A DNA stretch of 64,000 nucleotides from Diphasiastrum complanatum (GCA_029204225.1 CM055095.1:31942936-32006935), one strand, 5' to 3'; positions 1-31,778 are shown, counted from the first letter of the stretch. Notes: generated by a model from the sequence alone, not told the origin. Translations and numbers: made by a program.

Positions 1-18806
<18,806 letters not shown>

Positions 18807-20930
18807 TTATTAGCTTGGATTATGCAGATAGGAAGTAGGTTTTGTGGATGAAAACAGTCAGCCTAAGTTTAGTTGACTTTTTTGGCACCTACAAGGAATC
18901 TCAAGCTTTGACTTTTGACAGCAGTGGTCTGATTATTAAGAGTTTGATAATATCAGGAATTATTATCTATAATTCACTTTTTTCTTTCATATATTTTTCA
19001 GAGTAGGTGTTGTCTTGGAGCACCAAGCCATTTTGTAGCTCCCCTACTTTCATAAGGTTTATGGCAGAAAAATTACGCACAAAAAGTTGCAACTATGATA
19101 TCAATCAATAGGACTCTAGTCCCAATTTTTATACTCGACAATTATAACTGCTAGTCAATTTCATTTGGTGATATATTCTCTATTTTACTGTTCAATTGAA
19201 GCTGTCAAAATTTTGGGTATTAAAATGCAGCATACATTTGACAGTAACTTGGATATCCCTTTCCTGGCTTATCTTTTTTTTTTAAAATCCTTTGTTTCAC
19301 AATGAGTCCAACATTCTGTTTGATACTAAATCGTTTGAGAGGGAACAATTTAAATAGAGATCATCATGAGGCTCAACGTGTGTACTTTGGTTGATTTTTA
19401 TTTTACCAAAAATTAGGGAAAGTGAAAATGCAGATTGAAATTTGAAATGCATGATGCATTTTCTTTGCTTTGATATCACCAAATAGCTTTCACACATTGA
19501 TATGTAAATTTGGAAGTAATTACTGAACCCATCTTTAAAGTTATTGGGGAGTGTTTATAACCAAACTGATTGCCACAAATAATATGAAATAAAATCCATG
19601 CTGGGGCATAGCACATAAAATAAAATACTACAAAAAAGAAGACTATTCCAGAACTTACCAAACTACATTCTGAATTCATGCATTGGAAAGTGCACACTTA
19701 CAGATAGCTAGTTTGAGTGAAATACAAATAACAAAAATGAAAAGTTGCGCAATCTAAGAAACCTTGCATAACTATCTAATTCTTCGTATATTTGAATAAA
19801 GATTCATCGTTCATAAAATCTTTCATTTGAAATCCATATGAAATTTCACAAAAATTGGAGTTTCTTTATGGTCTCCTTTCTTGATGGTGTAGAAAGATGG
19901 CTGATCATCAATGCTCTTTGTAACATATATTTTTGTTGGATTTTCTTCAGCCACTATCCCACCTCGTGCCAATTTCTCTTTATTTCTTTTTGCTGCCTTG
20001 GCTTTCTTTTTGAATTACTCAAGCAGGGTGTTATTCTTTCTATGTTCAACACTCTAGAAACAAAAAGAGCTATGTGTAGCATGTAAAGAAAAAAACAAAT
20101 ATAATTTATAGTTTGAAAACTTTGACAAATTTAGAGTTTCACAAATTGTTATGTGTAGCATGGAAAGAGAAACATATCATGTCTGTAAACAAAATCAAGA
20201 ATAGAAAATGTGTCTCAGTTTTTCAGCTTGAAGGATAAATTTTCAGCAGTTTAGACCCATGCCTCTTGAACTTTCATAACCAGTTTTTGTTTGAGATTTA
20301 CAAATTTTATTAGATGTTTTTCTTTTATTATTTGAAATATAATATTTTCAATTAATATTGAACTTTGTGTAAACGAAAAAATTATATATTTGAAATTCTC
20401 ATTTAAAATTCTGGAAAGAACAATGAGAATTAACTTCGAGGAGTTAATGCCTTGCATCCACTAAAAAATGTCCATATCAGTAGCAATGGACTTTAGTGAT
20501 CGTGTTCTTATTCCTTATTTAGTCAAACCTTGAATAGACTGACCTTTAATTTCAAATCTCTTCCACTTGTAAAAAACCTTATCAACAAGTGACAAAACCT
20601 AAAAAATTGAATACATTAAATGAGAATTAAGCTAGAAACTTTAGAGAATTATATCTTAAAGCATTAAAAATAAGATAACCATGATCAAAAGTTTATGAGA
20701 ATCAAGCTAAAAAGTCCAAACAAATCCAATACTAAAGGATTTATGAATTATAGAACCATGTTTTGAGCATAGAAAGAGCTTCTTGTGAAAAATGAAGGAC
20801 CCAATGAGATTGAGCATTCAAAAACTTCAATCAAGCATTGGAATTTGCACAAAGATCAAATCAATGTGAACTAGGCTTGGATTTTGTCTACAATCTCAAG
20901 TAGATTGTTAGATTGGCAATTGCTCCTAAA
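18807..20930. other. BADC downstream region
   Basis: The first part presumably holds the 3' UTR of BADC. Beyond about 19000 I see AT-rich sequence with no coding or repeat signature I can name. Confidence 0.4.
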
Positions 20931-20939
20931 ATCACTATG

Positions 20940-22105
20940 ACTATCAAGTACAATGCATTCAATGCAACTTGAAGTACATGTGGGACAACAAATCAACTTA
21001 CTAGCATTCCATTAAGCATTTAGATCATCAAAATCCAACATAGATTGATGCTCCAACTTTGCCTTGAAAAGCAACGTCTCTAAATTTCAAATTGCATCAA
21101 AGTACAAACGATTTAAATCAAAGTATTAATGGATCAGCTTGGATATGAGCATATGACCTTCCATTGTTAGATATTGACCTAACCCTACCATCTAAGCCCC
21201 TAATGTAGAATTACACCTTCTTGGTGGTTGAATTAGGTGAGTTATGTGCATTGTCACCAATATCCATCCAATTTAGCCTAGAAGTTAGGATCTCAATTTT
21301 GGGGCTCAACTTGACTACTTTTTGAGCATGTTTACAAAAGGAGTAACCATGGCTTGTGCATAGTCTTTAAATTTTGTTTTAAGATTATGTACATATATTT
21401 CATTGGACATGCACACTTCCATTGGTCTTTCACCAGTTTCTAAGTCCAATTGGCGGTCTATCGCATTGAACAATATCAAGAATAATTGTAGTGTTTTTCA
21501 ATATTTTTTTTTTGATAAATTTGGTCACCTATTTATGATATATCAGATATTGGGCGTTTCTTTTTTGGAAGACTTTTCAACATGTTGATTGGGAGATTGG
21601 AAGTGAAAAAAGATGGTTCTTGACTCTTTGATAAATCACTAAGATTATTCAAGCATTGAATCATGTTGTCACACATGATCATAGGTAGATCCTCTTCCAA
21701 GATTATCTTTAGTTCCACTAGTAACCTCTTGATTTTAGAAAACAAAATGCATTTAACACAAGGTGAAGCACATGTGGGACAACAAATCAAATTAATATTA
21801 TTCAATTGACCATTTACATAAGCAAAATCAAGCATAAGTTGATACTTCTACTCGGGCTTGGAAAACAATGTCACCAGCTCTCAAAATTGCATCTGAAAAA
21901 AGTGCATCCTCATTAAAATGATAATGAATGAGCTCGGTTTTGAGAATTAGGGTTTTCCATCATTAGGTCTTGACCTAATCCTACCGTCCAAATCCCTATT
22001 CTAGGAATCACGCCTACTTGGTGGTTGGATTAGGTGAGTCATTGTCACCAAATCCCTCAAATTTTGCCTACAAATTAGAACCTTGAGTTTGGGGCTCAAC
22101 TAGCC
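20940..22105. repeat. Pair of diverged direct repeats (~370 bp each)
   Basis: Segment 20940-21310 and segment 21740-22105 share, in order, CATGTGGGACAACAAATCAA, a GCATAAGTTGAT-like block, an AATTGCATC block, the CTTGGTGGTTG..TTAGGTGAG block and TTTGGGGCTCAACT. About 430 unrelated bases lie between them. They could be remnant LTRs of a short non-autonomous element or an old tandem duplication. Confidence 0.65.
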
Positions 22106-24400
22106 ACCACATACACATGTAAATGGATCCCAATTACCTTTTAATCATGACCTAACTATGTACAGAAAGGTGGGACACGTGGTCAACCATAATCGATGCC
22201 ATGTGGCAAATAACAAACTAGCTAAATTTTCACACTAGACAAAGAACCTTTACCTTTTCCCAATGTAAGTAATATAAGTAAAGGATTAACTATTATTTCT
22301 GATAACAAATGTCATGTGTTCCTCCTTGGAAAAGTTGTAGGATGTTGAATTAGAGGTGTCTTATATAGTTTATATATGGAATTATGCGATATTAGTTGTT
22401 GTGATAAATTTTTAATATGTGTAATATGGAAAGAAAGAGTTGCTTTTCTATTGTGATGTTGCATTGAACACCAAAATCTAAAAGAGATTGGGGCATTGTT
22501 TCTAGTTGCGGGAGAGAGAAACATTTTACTTCAAGTCATGTAAAACAAGATATTTTTTGTCGTTCGTTTGATTCTTTCTAATGGTGTCATGCTCAAATAC
22601 ATTGTTCTTTTGCTTTTTTCACAAATGTTTCATCTTTTCAACTAGTAGCTCACCTTCTTCCTTACGATCAAAGTTCTCTTCAAGTGTTAAATTTGCTTAT
22701 TCTTTTTGTTGGATAAGAAAGTGCTAGATGCAAGAAATTTTGATAAGAAACATCTGTTTCTGGACTAAACTTATTATGTGTTTATTTTTTTGTATAGGTC
22801 TTATATTGTACACAACAATTCACCCATAATTTTCATAAAAGGGTTTCAAAATGCCGCATACCTAAATCTTCTAAGGTATATTGGAATTTGATAAGTTAAC
22901 AGTAATTAGTGTGCGATTTTCTCTGCATAGATTCATATTGTAGACAATGATAATAGTTTTTTTTCAATCCCGCACTCTACTCATGTATTAAATAAGAAAC
23001 TATAAGTATGTAGTGCTCTCACAACATGTTGATATGTATATGGTTTCTTCTTTGTCTATAATCCTTGTGAAATTTCCTGTTTGAAATCATTTGCTAATTT
23101 GGCTTTTTGCAAGTCTTTATCCATTGATTGATACCAATTTTAGTTGTGGTAGATGTTCGTTCTTCCTTATATGACTACTTCAATGTGTGGCATGCAATTT
23201 TTGTTTGAAATGCAACTCTTGAACCGTTAACTTTGAAGCCTAAAGTAACCTATTTTTAAAGCTTGGTCTTATTACTATTTTTGTTATTTTATTTTCTTTT
23301 GATGAGCTTTTTAAGTTAATAAGCTATAGACGCTCTAGTTCTTTATTAATTAAGTTATAGATGCTCTAGTCTATATGTAGTATGTCTATTAGATTTTCTT
23401 GTTGCTTAGTATGACTATGAGCCATAGCACTAATCTTCAATGGTACCTTTGTAGTTTAAGAGAGTTTTTGGATCACCTAGAGAAGGCCTCCTCCATGAGT
23501 TTCCAAGCATGTGATGTTGTAATGAAATGTTGTTGAATTCAAATATCCCTCTATTTGCATTTTAATCTATGCTCCATTTTCATGCATTGAGTCTGGGTAC
23601 TTGTGTATGAATGTATTTTGTTGATTCTTCCTCTTCAAGTTTGGTTTTGTGATTAGAATCAGGTAGATGTGCAGGGCTTGGTGGCAGAGCATTGTGATTC
23701 TAATCTTGCTGCTTTGCGCTTGACTCCCTGAGGAGTTCTTGTTACAAATGTTGATTTGTAGTTCTTAGCTAAATTCAATTTTGTTGATTCTGGTGATTTC
23801 TGTAGGATTAGTTTCAATTTCATTCCCTGTTTCTCGTTTAGATTAGATTAGCAATAATCTACACTCTATAGAAAAAAAGAAAAATTTAAAATAGACTGTA
23901 GAATGTAGGTGTATGAGTCTTGATAGATCTCAAATCCAAGTTGAGCTTCCATTGTCAATAAAGGATCAAAATCAGGTTGTAGATGTGCCGATTTGACAGG
24001 CGGGGTACATCACCATTAAACTGCAACAATAGAGTTGAGAAGAAGAGCAAGACCCCGTTGGCTGTACTGATAGGACACTCTTTGATTGACAATAGAAAAG
24101 TGTGTAGAGGGAATCAACAAACATTGGCGTCGTTTGCTATCGACAATCTTCTTGCATCTTGCTCTAGAACTCGTATATTCCAGTCCATTTCACAGTTCTT
24201 TGTGCTTCTGACTGCCTGCTTGTTTTTCTTGAGTTCATCATTTTTTTTACCAGCATGGTTTTCATCTCGTTTTAGAGATCCGCACTCGATTAACAACCAC
24301 CCCAAATGGTTCTAGAAATCCACCGCCCCACTGCTCTCCACTGCTTCTTTCACTGTTTTAGGGGAGGAAGAATATTTAAACCAACGTTTGCACCCGACAA
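22106..24400. other. Unassigned AT-rich region
   Basis: Nothing firmly recognised. The last 450 bases lead into the leader of a Ty3 element. Confidence 0.35.
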
Positions 24401-24409
24401 TCCAATTAA

Positions 24410-24800
24410 AATTCCATCCGAGAAGCATCCGACGACTCAAAAAAATTTCTGTCCGACGATTGCATCCGATGACTTCAAAAACATTTCTGTCCAAACGATT
24501 GCATCCGACGACTTTGTGTTCGACGATTGCATCCGACGACTTCAAAAACATTTCTGTCTGCAACGATTGCATCCAACGACCAGTCAAAACAATTGTATCA
24601 GACGAAATCCCATCCGACAATTCCATCCGACGATCAATCTTAAATCCGATCCGACAATTTGCAGCTGATAGTGTTGCATCCGACAGTCAATTTTCCATCC
24701 GACACTATCACTTAATTCCCATCCGACATTGTATGCGACAGTTGCATCCGACCTCTAGTCCATTTGCATCCGACACTATCAAGTTCAGTTGCATCTAACA
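24410..24800 (+). repeat. Array of CATCCGAC motifs
   Basis: About 15 copies of [GC]CATCCGAC[GA] or close variants occur in 390 bases. Within it a larger unit, GATTGCATCCGAYGACTTC plus the following CAAAAACATTTCTG, repeats with a 68-base step (24457 and 24525). It lies directly upstream of a Ty3 gag and probably belongs to that element's leader or LTR. Confidence 0.8.
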
Positions 24801-24927
24801 TACCATTTTTATAGCAATCCTATTGGAAATCTAATTCTATTCTAAGGTACTATCAATCACACATTTCAAAAGAAAACGAAAAAGAAGAAGAGTTGAATCA
24901 AATTAGAGTTGACTCCAATCAGTTCTC

Positions 24928-26450
24928 ATGGCCAACTTACCAGAAGCAGTTATGGATGAGTTCACACCGAGAAATCATCCGAATGATGAAAACAAGCCAT
25001 ATCGGCTTAGATCTCAGGTAAATCAAGATCCTGGACCATCTAGATGGAGGCCTAATCAATATGATAATCTTGATGATTAACCTGTTCAACATGCTCACCA
25101 TACTGCAAGATCCGACAAACGAACACCCAGATTGGAATTACCAAAGTTCGACGGTAGTGTGGACCCTCATAGATTTTTACAACTCTTTGAGAATGCATGC
25201 GAAGTATATGGAGAATATACTGACAATGCAAAAGTCCAACTATTTTCAATGACTATAGTAGATAAAGCACGAGAGTGATTTTTTAACCTTGATCGTAATG
25301 ATAGACAAGATTGGTCAGAGCTGAAAGAGTCTTTTATTAAACGCTTCCGACCTTTCCGTTTACAGAAAGCCCCTTTGTACGCCTTAGTAATATAAAAATA
25401 AAAAAAGATGAACATGTATGTGACTATATCGAGCGCTTCATTAGAGGAGTTTTGAGCTCCAAAAAGACCCTTTAAGAATTTGTGCAAGATGTAGTTTATA
25501 TTATTAAAATATTATAACACTAATACTTTTGACTTGCCATAACTTTTTAATCGTAGCTCAAAAGTATGTCATCTAACATATCAATGGAAAGCCCTTGTCA
25601 AGCACTTTCCAATGCATTAAACTCCGCTAAATTTGGACTTACCACTAAAAAGTTATGCCATTTTTAGTGTGGAATCAAAATGTGGACTCAAAAAGTTACG
25701 TTACGTAGATTTTAAATTTGAGTGTGTTAATTGGTCCATGTGTAAGAAAAAATTGAGAAAAAATATAAAAAGAATCGTTACAAAGGGTCTTTTTTGGATT
25801 TAGAACAAGCGTCTCAGAAGTCAAGTCCAAGAACAACCAACTGATAAAATTTTGATTATTTGGTTTATAGTTGGCCTTCCAAGATGCATCTGGAAAGAGC
25901 TTAAACCTAGCGAAGAGCATTTTACTCTTAAATTTGCTATGTCCGATGCCATTCGTGAAGAAGATAAAGAGTCTGATGATGAGGACCAGAAAGAGAAAAG
26001 AGCTCACCATGTTTTCAATGATAATTGTCCAAGTGAGCCACGAGATTTAGACCAAGTCTGGAAATCTTAGTTCGAGTTGATGAACCAACAACAGATGGAG
26101 AAAATCAACAAAGAGTTTCAACGAGCCTTAAAGTCTATTCAAGTTCAGTTGCCAGGGTAATTGCCATCTGGTAATGCTATCCATAGGCGAGAAGTCACCT
26201 GGTGCCCACAATATCGTAGTACACATACCGGGAATGAGTGTCCATCACATCGACCTTACGAAATCCAACATTGTATACTTTGTGACACGACCACTCATAC
26301 CACATCAAGTTGTAGGTACAACCCACGCAACATGCAATATTCTGGACCACAACAATATGCACCACGAGGACAACCACAAGCACCATATAACCCACATTAT
26401 ATGAGTCCAATCCAAGTCCTTTAATTGTCTAGACAACAACCACCTGCACA
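24928..26450 (+). pseudogene. Ty3-gypsy gag remnant
   Basis: It starts MANLPEAVMDEFTPRN at ATG 24928. The retrotransposon gag core reads LELPKFDGSVDPHRFLQLFE and then WSELKESFIKRFRP (about 25129-25360), broken by in-frame stops at 25078 and near 25270. After an insertion, the C-terminal half resumes (LPRCIWKELKP near 25879) and ends in a Cys/His region (WCPQYRSTHTGNECPSHR, then CILCDTTTHTTSSC). No protease or pol follows. The knuckle layout suggests a non-chromoviral Ty3 lineage, but that is inference. Confidence 0.75.
25459..25797. mobile_element. Probable MITE inserted in the Ty3 gag
   Basis: The gag frame is interrupted by ~340 AT-rich bases whose ends are inverted repeats: CCAAAAAGACCCTTT at 25459-25473 against AAAGGGTCTTTTTTGG at 25782-25797. 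There is no coding capacity. Target duplications are not obvious, so exact ends are uncertain. Confidence 0.5.
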
Positions 26451-29400
26451 ACAACAACGCTTGACCATTATTTATATAGTTTAGAATGGACACCAAAGTG
26501 GCCAACATTTAATTTTTGCTTATGACTAAAGAGTGGCCATGAGATTGCCCTTTATTTTTGGATGGGCATCCTAAAAGCATTCCCAAGACCAATGGCCACA
26601 CATTAGTCACGCTCAAAGGGTGATCCAAAAAATTGGTCACCTTAAAGTTCACTCTTTAAACACACTATTGTAGTAGTGTTGGAAAAGAAGCATATGGCCA
26701 TCACTATTTAAAAATAGGTCTCTTGCTATCTCCCAATGGTTTACTTTTGTTATTAGCATTAATCTTCAATGACAACAATATGGATTTATCAAACATGTAA
26801 ATATAATCGATAACATTGAATATGTGGTTTGTTGTTGACTTTGTTAATTTGATCTTGATGAAGCCTTTGAGAATAAAAGCTAGAAGTTCATAGACTTCTG
26901 TTCTGAAAGACTAGATGCATCCCCTTATTCGTTAACTCTTACTAAGGCTCTTTCAATTCCGGTCTCATTCGGAACCTTATCTAATGGTGTTCTATCGCAA
27001 TCCTTTTTCGTCTTGTGTACCATCCTTTTGGGTTGTCCACCATCACCCATGTTCTTTTCCATTGCCATTGAGCCGCTACATTTTGCAATAAAGAAAGCTA
27101 TGTACTTTAGAATGTTATTGATTGGTTTCACCTCTTCTGAAAAACTTCATCATTAAATGTCATCATTCAAAACCATCTTTGACATCTTTTTTCTTTGCTC
27201 TAGCTCTCTCATTAACAAGTCAAATTTGAAATTTATTTTCCTTCTCAAAATAAAATTTCCCTTCTAAATAAACTTTTCCTTGTGTAGTACCAAATTTTTC
27301 TGCATAGCATTGTAGTATTGTTCACAGATTCACTGCCTCTGTGAACATGGCTTTTTCTCTTTTCTTTCTTTTATTGCTTCTGACATTACAGTTCGTTATG
27401 GATTATCTTCTTGTTAGAACAGTCAACAGCAGAAGCTTTTCTCAGTTTCAATGTATTTCCCAGCCTGTCAATGGGAAAACGGGTTTAATACTCAGCTACA
27501 TGCATACACTAGCCATGTAACCATCTACAACTCAAGAGGATCAGTGTTTCAGAGCAGAGAGCAAACCTACACTAACTACTGAATCAAAGAACAATCAAGA
27601 ACTAGATTAGCTACTGAAAACAAGATTCAAGAAACAAGAAACAAGATTCCTAGCAGCATTTTAACAATCTAAGAATCAAGAAACACTCATCACTTGATGC
27701 TTAGATTACTCAAGAACAATCAAGAACAATCAAGAACTGGATTGTAGGGAAATGTGCAAGATCTATGCCACAAACCAGCCTATCTAGTTTACGTGAATGC
27801 TGAATCCTACTTTAATCCACAAGAAAACAAGAAATCTAATCCACAACTAGGAAAGCAAGAAAACTAATCCACTCTAGATCCACAACCACACACAATATGA
27901 ATGGAAGGGCATGATCGTAGGGGCATCACTAAAGAAAACCATCATGATCAAGGAGCTTAGTGTAGCATCAAACTCATGGAAAATCTTTTTATTAAGCATG
28001 GAGTAGATACAATGCAAAAGCTCCTCTTCACAAAGAGAGAGTCTCTTAAATAAGCAAGAGAGCTCCTTAGGTGGCATCCTAGTGGAATTTCCACATTTCA
28101 CAAATTACAAGTGGAATATTCCTCTCCACTAGAGGTCACCATCAAAAGGTGGCTCACTCTACTTTCTTTAAGAGGGGTCTACTTGCATTTATTACATTTG
28201 CTTAAAAATACTAGTTCCTACATGGTCATTCCATCTTCCGGGATTCACCATGAGGCTTGTACAGTTCTTACTTGTTTCTCTTAGCTAGTATTTCTCGGCT
28301 CTCATACTCGGCTCTCAGTCTTCATTAGTCTCATCTTCTCAGAGACCTCCTCGGTCTAAGGTGAGAGGTGCTCTTGAGTTGCTCTGTCCAAGTATCTTGG
28401 AGATTCGTCAGAATCAGCCAACATCATCCCACCCCTAATGTGTTGCAGGACCCACTGCAACTCATATTGGACGATGTCACTTCGCTTTGCATATCTTCGA
28501 TTGTCACTTGGAAAAGCGTAGATCCTCATTCGCTTACATAAAACCAAGTGCTTATTGTCGCCAGTCTTTATCACAAAAATTGTTTTTCACAAATTGTCGC
28601 AATTGGATTTAGAATGTCTTATTGCTGTAATGGGTTGACATTCTCAAAATTTGGAGAGTTCTCAACAGCTTCACAACTTGCATGCTCAAGTGCTTTCCTC
28701 ATGTCTCTTTGTTTAGTCACTTGTATCTGCCATTGACGGTTTCATCTTTGGTTTCTTGGCAGATTCTAACTCATGGGAGGTCTGTATCCTCCCTTCGCTT
28801 CTGGGTGTTTCTGTGGTTCTTCTCTCAGTTGACGTTCTAGTCTCAAGGAAAACCTTTGATCTACAGGTTGCACAAACTTTGGTTATCAGTCTCAAGGGGA
28901 TGGATTCATCAAAAACTTGTGGTAGGAATAGATTTGGATGGACGGTTTGATAACGGTAAGTAAACATGATGAAGGCTTGGTGAAAGGATGAAGGAATTGA
29001 TAGTTCTACAATTGCAGCCTTGGACCCTTGCAATGTCGAGCTTCGACCACCACTTGCTGGGTGAGGAGCTTGCTTTATTTGCAGGTTCACGGATGTCTTA
29101 ATCTTTCATTTTCTGCAGCTCTTTCTTTTGATCCATCCAACAAGTATGTAACATAGGCATCCCCTTTGAAATTTTCTTATTTTACAAACAAAAAGATCTG
29201 TAGTTTATTGAAAACTCTAACAAGAAGTTTTTTTTGTTGGAATCCAACTTAGATGCCTTTTGTTGTCCGATTCATTGCAATCAAGCAAAGTCTTTCCACA
29301 TGGGCTCGAAAACCTTCACCAACTTATTGATAATACTAATGAATGGCACACTATATTTTCTACCATCAATAAGTTTTCATGCCATGTATGTAGGTACTAG

Positions 29401-29700
29401 GTACCATAAAGTTTAGCAGGTTGAGTTGGATTTGAGCAAAATTCTTGCCACGTTGACACAAGCTCACACCTCTTGTTGTGATGACATCTTGGAGCCATAT
29501 GATTTGTGATCCTTGTTTAGATTCAACCTATTTGTTGATGAATAGCTACAAAAGATGTGGGTCCTTGTAGACCATTAGCTTCATAGAGACATCCCAATGT
29601 AGATTTACTTCATAGTGCAATTACTTTATTTACAACAATAGTAAGCATATCAGTCTACATTTGTAAATATTGATACATGAGAGCGTTGAAAAAAGATTCG
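26451..29700. other. Unassigned repeat-like region
   Basis: Short open stretches on the minus strand at 28356-28574 and 28713-29090 look coding-like but match nothing I know. Overlapping A/C-rich repeats of CAAGAA(C/A)AATC occur around 27590-27740. It is probably LTR or leader debris. Confidence 0.35.
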
Positions 29701-29707
29701 AACCTGT

Positions 29708-29945
29708 CATAGTAATTGAGTTGTATATGAGTGTACACTTCACAATGGAGACCAAGACACCTTGACAATAGTGAGTTGGATAAATGTGTACACTTCGCAA
29801 TGAAGGCCAAGGCTCGGCCCGTAGTAGTTGAGTTGGATAGGAGTGCGGGGGATAGGAGTGTACACGTCACAAAGGAGAGCACGACTCTTCCATAGTAGTT
29901 GAGTTGGATACGAGTATACACGTTGCAATGGATACCCAGGCTCAA
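29708..29945. repeat. Four-copy degenerate tandem repeat
   Basis: GAGTTG at 29718, 29773, 29830 and 29901 is followed each time by GTGTACAC or GTATACAC and an AATGGA/AAAGGA block. The unit is 55-71 bases, with copy divergence of roughly a quarter. Confidence 0.75.
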
Positions 29946-30419
29946 ATCCAAGTCAAGAAGTGATGATGATTGTTGAAATTGTACATGTTAAAATAAAAGT
30001 GCGGACTCCATACCTTAGGAGGTAGATAAGAGTGTTACATCTTAGAGGTGGATGAGAGTACTACATATTAATATTTATTAATGGTAATGGATCTACGATT
30101 CATGCCTGAAATAGAAACAACAGTTGGAGAAGCGTGCTACACGTTGATACTAGTAACGACAATGGATTTGTGAATCATTCCTAAAATAGACACATCTAGT
30201 GGCAAGGGATATGTGAATCATGCCTAAAACAGACACAGCTAATGACTCAGAGGCTCCCAAATTGGATCTACAAAATGTGGATATAGGTATAGTTGTAAAC
30301 ATTGTACATAATGATGTGAGTAAGAAGTGATTATTCTAGAAAAATAAAAAACCTAATGGAGGTTTTTGAATGGTGGAAGGATCGAGGTCCTCGGGCCTTC
30401 CACGACGTAATGCCAAGTG

Positions 30420-30575
30420 ACAAGGTAGAGAGAGAACGCACATTTTGTAGAGAGATAATGTACATTTTGTAGAGAGAGAACGGACATTCCGTAGAAAGAG
30501 AATGCACATTTTGTAGAGAGAGGAGAGAGAAGTCACATTTCGTAGAGAGAGAATGCACATTGTAGAGAGAGAATG
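30420..30575. repeat. 22-bp tandem repeat ACATTTTGTAGAGAGAGAA
   Basis: Starts of ACATT[TC][TC]GTAG at 30440, 30462, 30484, 30506 and 30536, and a shortened form near 30557. The spacing is exactly 22 for the first four. Purine-rich GAGAGA separators are included. Confidence 0.85.
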
Positions 30576-31029
30576 ATAGATTCCGGAGGAGAGAGAAAGG
30601 TGGATAGATATTATGCTCATGGAGTTGCTTTCAAAAAACTTAGCTATTGGGTAGCTTAATTCATTTTTGCCGTTCTCCGATATTATTTTAAATACATTAA
30701 TCTTCGTGTACGATCATGGGTTTTTTTATCATTTTTAATAAAAGCAGGAATATTACTTTAAAATACAAAGCAAACCTGAGCACTTGGCATTATGAGGGGT
30801 AAATTTGTTTGGACACGTGTCCTATTGCTTGTGGCCAAGAGGATTAAAAATTTGAAAGTCAAAAAAAGAGTAGAAGAATTTGGTACCCCTCTCTCAAAAA
30901 TGCAGCAGGGCCCGCGGCCGCCGACACCGAAATTTCGTTCTGGTGGGATGCGCTGGAAACAGTTGGTTTCCTTTCCTTGACCGCTCATCTAACCACAGTT
31001 AACGTCCACGTTGCCTTCCGCTAACTGGA

Positions 31030-31300
31030 GCAGTTAGCCGAAGGTGGTGTGCACGTACCTGCAGTGAGGCCCGCCACCGTCAGATTCTCGCACAAACCTT
31101 CAGATCTTGCCACGTTTCAAATATCGACCATTCAGGATACTCCACGTGGCATGGTGACACGTGGGAGGCATCGGGCGGTGGATTGTGGGCGATCTCGTGG
31201 CGATAAGCCGCAAATAATTGGGCTAGTTACCGACTGGAGCACGATTCTGATAGACAATATAAGAATGATTTGTTATTCTATTCTGGGTGGCGCTGTCAGA
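31030..31300 (+). promoter_or_regulatory. Possible promoter region of the serine-rich protein gene
   Basis: This local GC-richer stretch carries two ACGTG elements (CACGTGGCATGG and ACACGTGGG near 31143-31166), G-box-like sites bound by plant bZIP/bHLH factors. A TATAAGAA word lies near 31257. It sits ~2 kb upstream of the ORF at 33365, so a 5' UTR intron would be needed. This is inference from composition and motifs. Confidence 0.3.
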
Positions 31301-31502
31301 TTCCTGGCTGCTCGCGATTGGATCGGGAATTCGATCATGGATCCATTTGTTTTCGCAGTAGAACTGATCGCAATTTGAAGAATCTGTGATCGAATGATCT
31401 GCTTGCAAGGGAGTGGAGTGCTGGGGATCCTGTATAAGATGCAGAATATTGCAATGTCATTGTGTGCCCACTGTTGCCACTGATTTTGTGATGAAGAAGG
31501 AA

Positions 31503-31778
31503 TTGGGTTTTGTTTAAATCTGGATTTTGGTCAGAATTAGCAGTGGTGGTTTGTTTGCCCTCTCTTTGATTGCTCTAGGACTATACCGGCTGATTTGGGT
31601 TTTGTTTAAATCTGGATTTTGGTAAGAATTATCAGTGGTGGTTTGTTTGCCCTCTCTTGGATTGCTCTAGGACGATACCGGCTGATTTGGGTTTTGTTTA
31701 AATCTGGATTTTGGTAAGAATTAGCAGTGGTGGCTTGTGTGCCCTCTCTTTGATTGCTCTAGGACGATACCGGCTGAT
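31503..31778 (+). repeat. 92-bp tandem repeat, three copies
   Basis: TTGGGTTTTGTTTAAATCTG starts at 31503, 31595 and 31687, an exact 92-base step, with only a few substitutions per copy. Each unit ends TTGCTCTAGGAC.ATACCGG. It lies in the presumed 5' region of the downstream gene. Confidence 0.95.

Noticed and set aside
23660-23735. Exon-like stretch VDVQGLVAEHCDSNLAALRL after an AG
   Set aside because: There is no donor in a consistent frame, no family match and no neighbouring exons.
28356-29090. Two minus-strand open frames of 72 and 125 codons
   Set aside because: They have plausible composition but no recognisable motif, start context or splice partners. They are probably repeat debris.
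31143-31170. Strong claim of a light- or ABA-regulated promoter from two ACGTG words
   Set aside because: Two short motifs without a mapped transcription start are too weak, so it is kept only as a low-confidence region.
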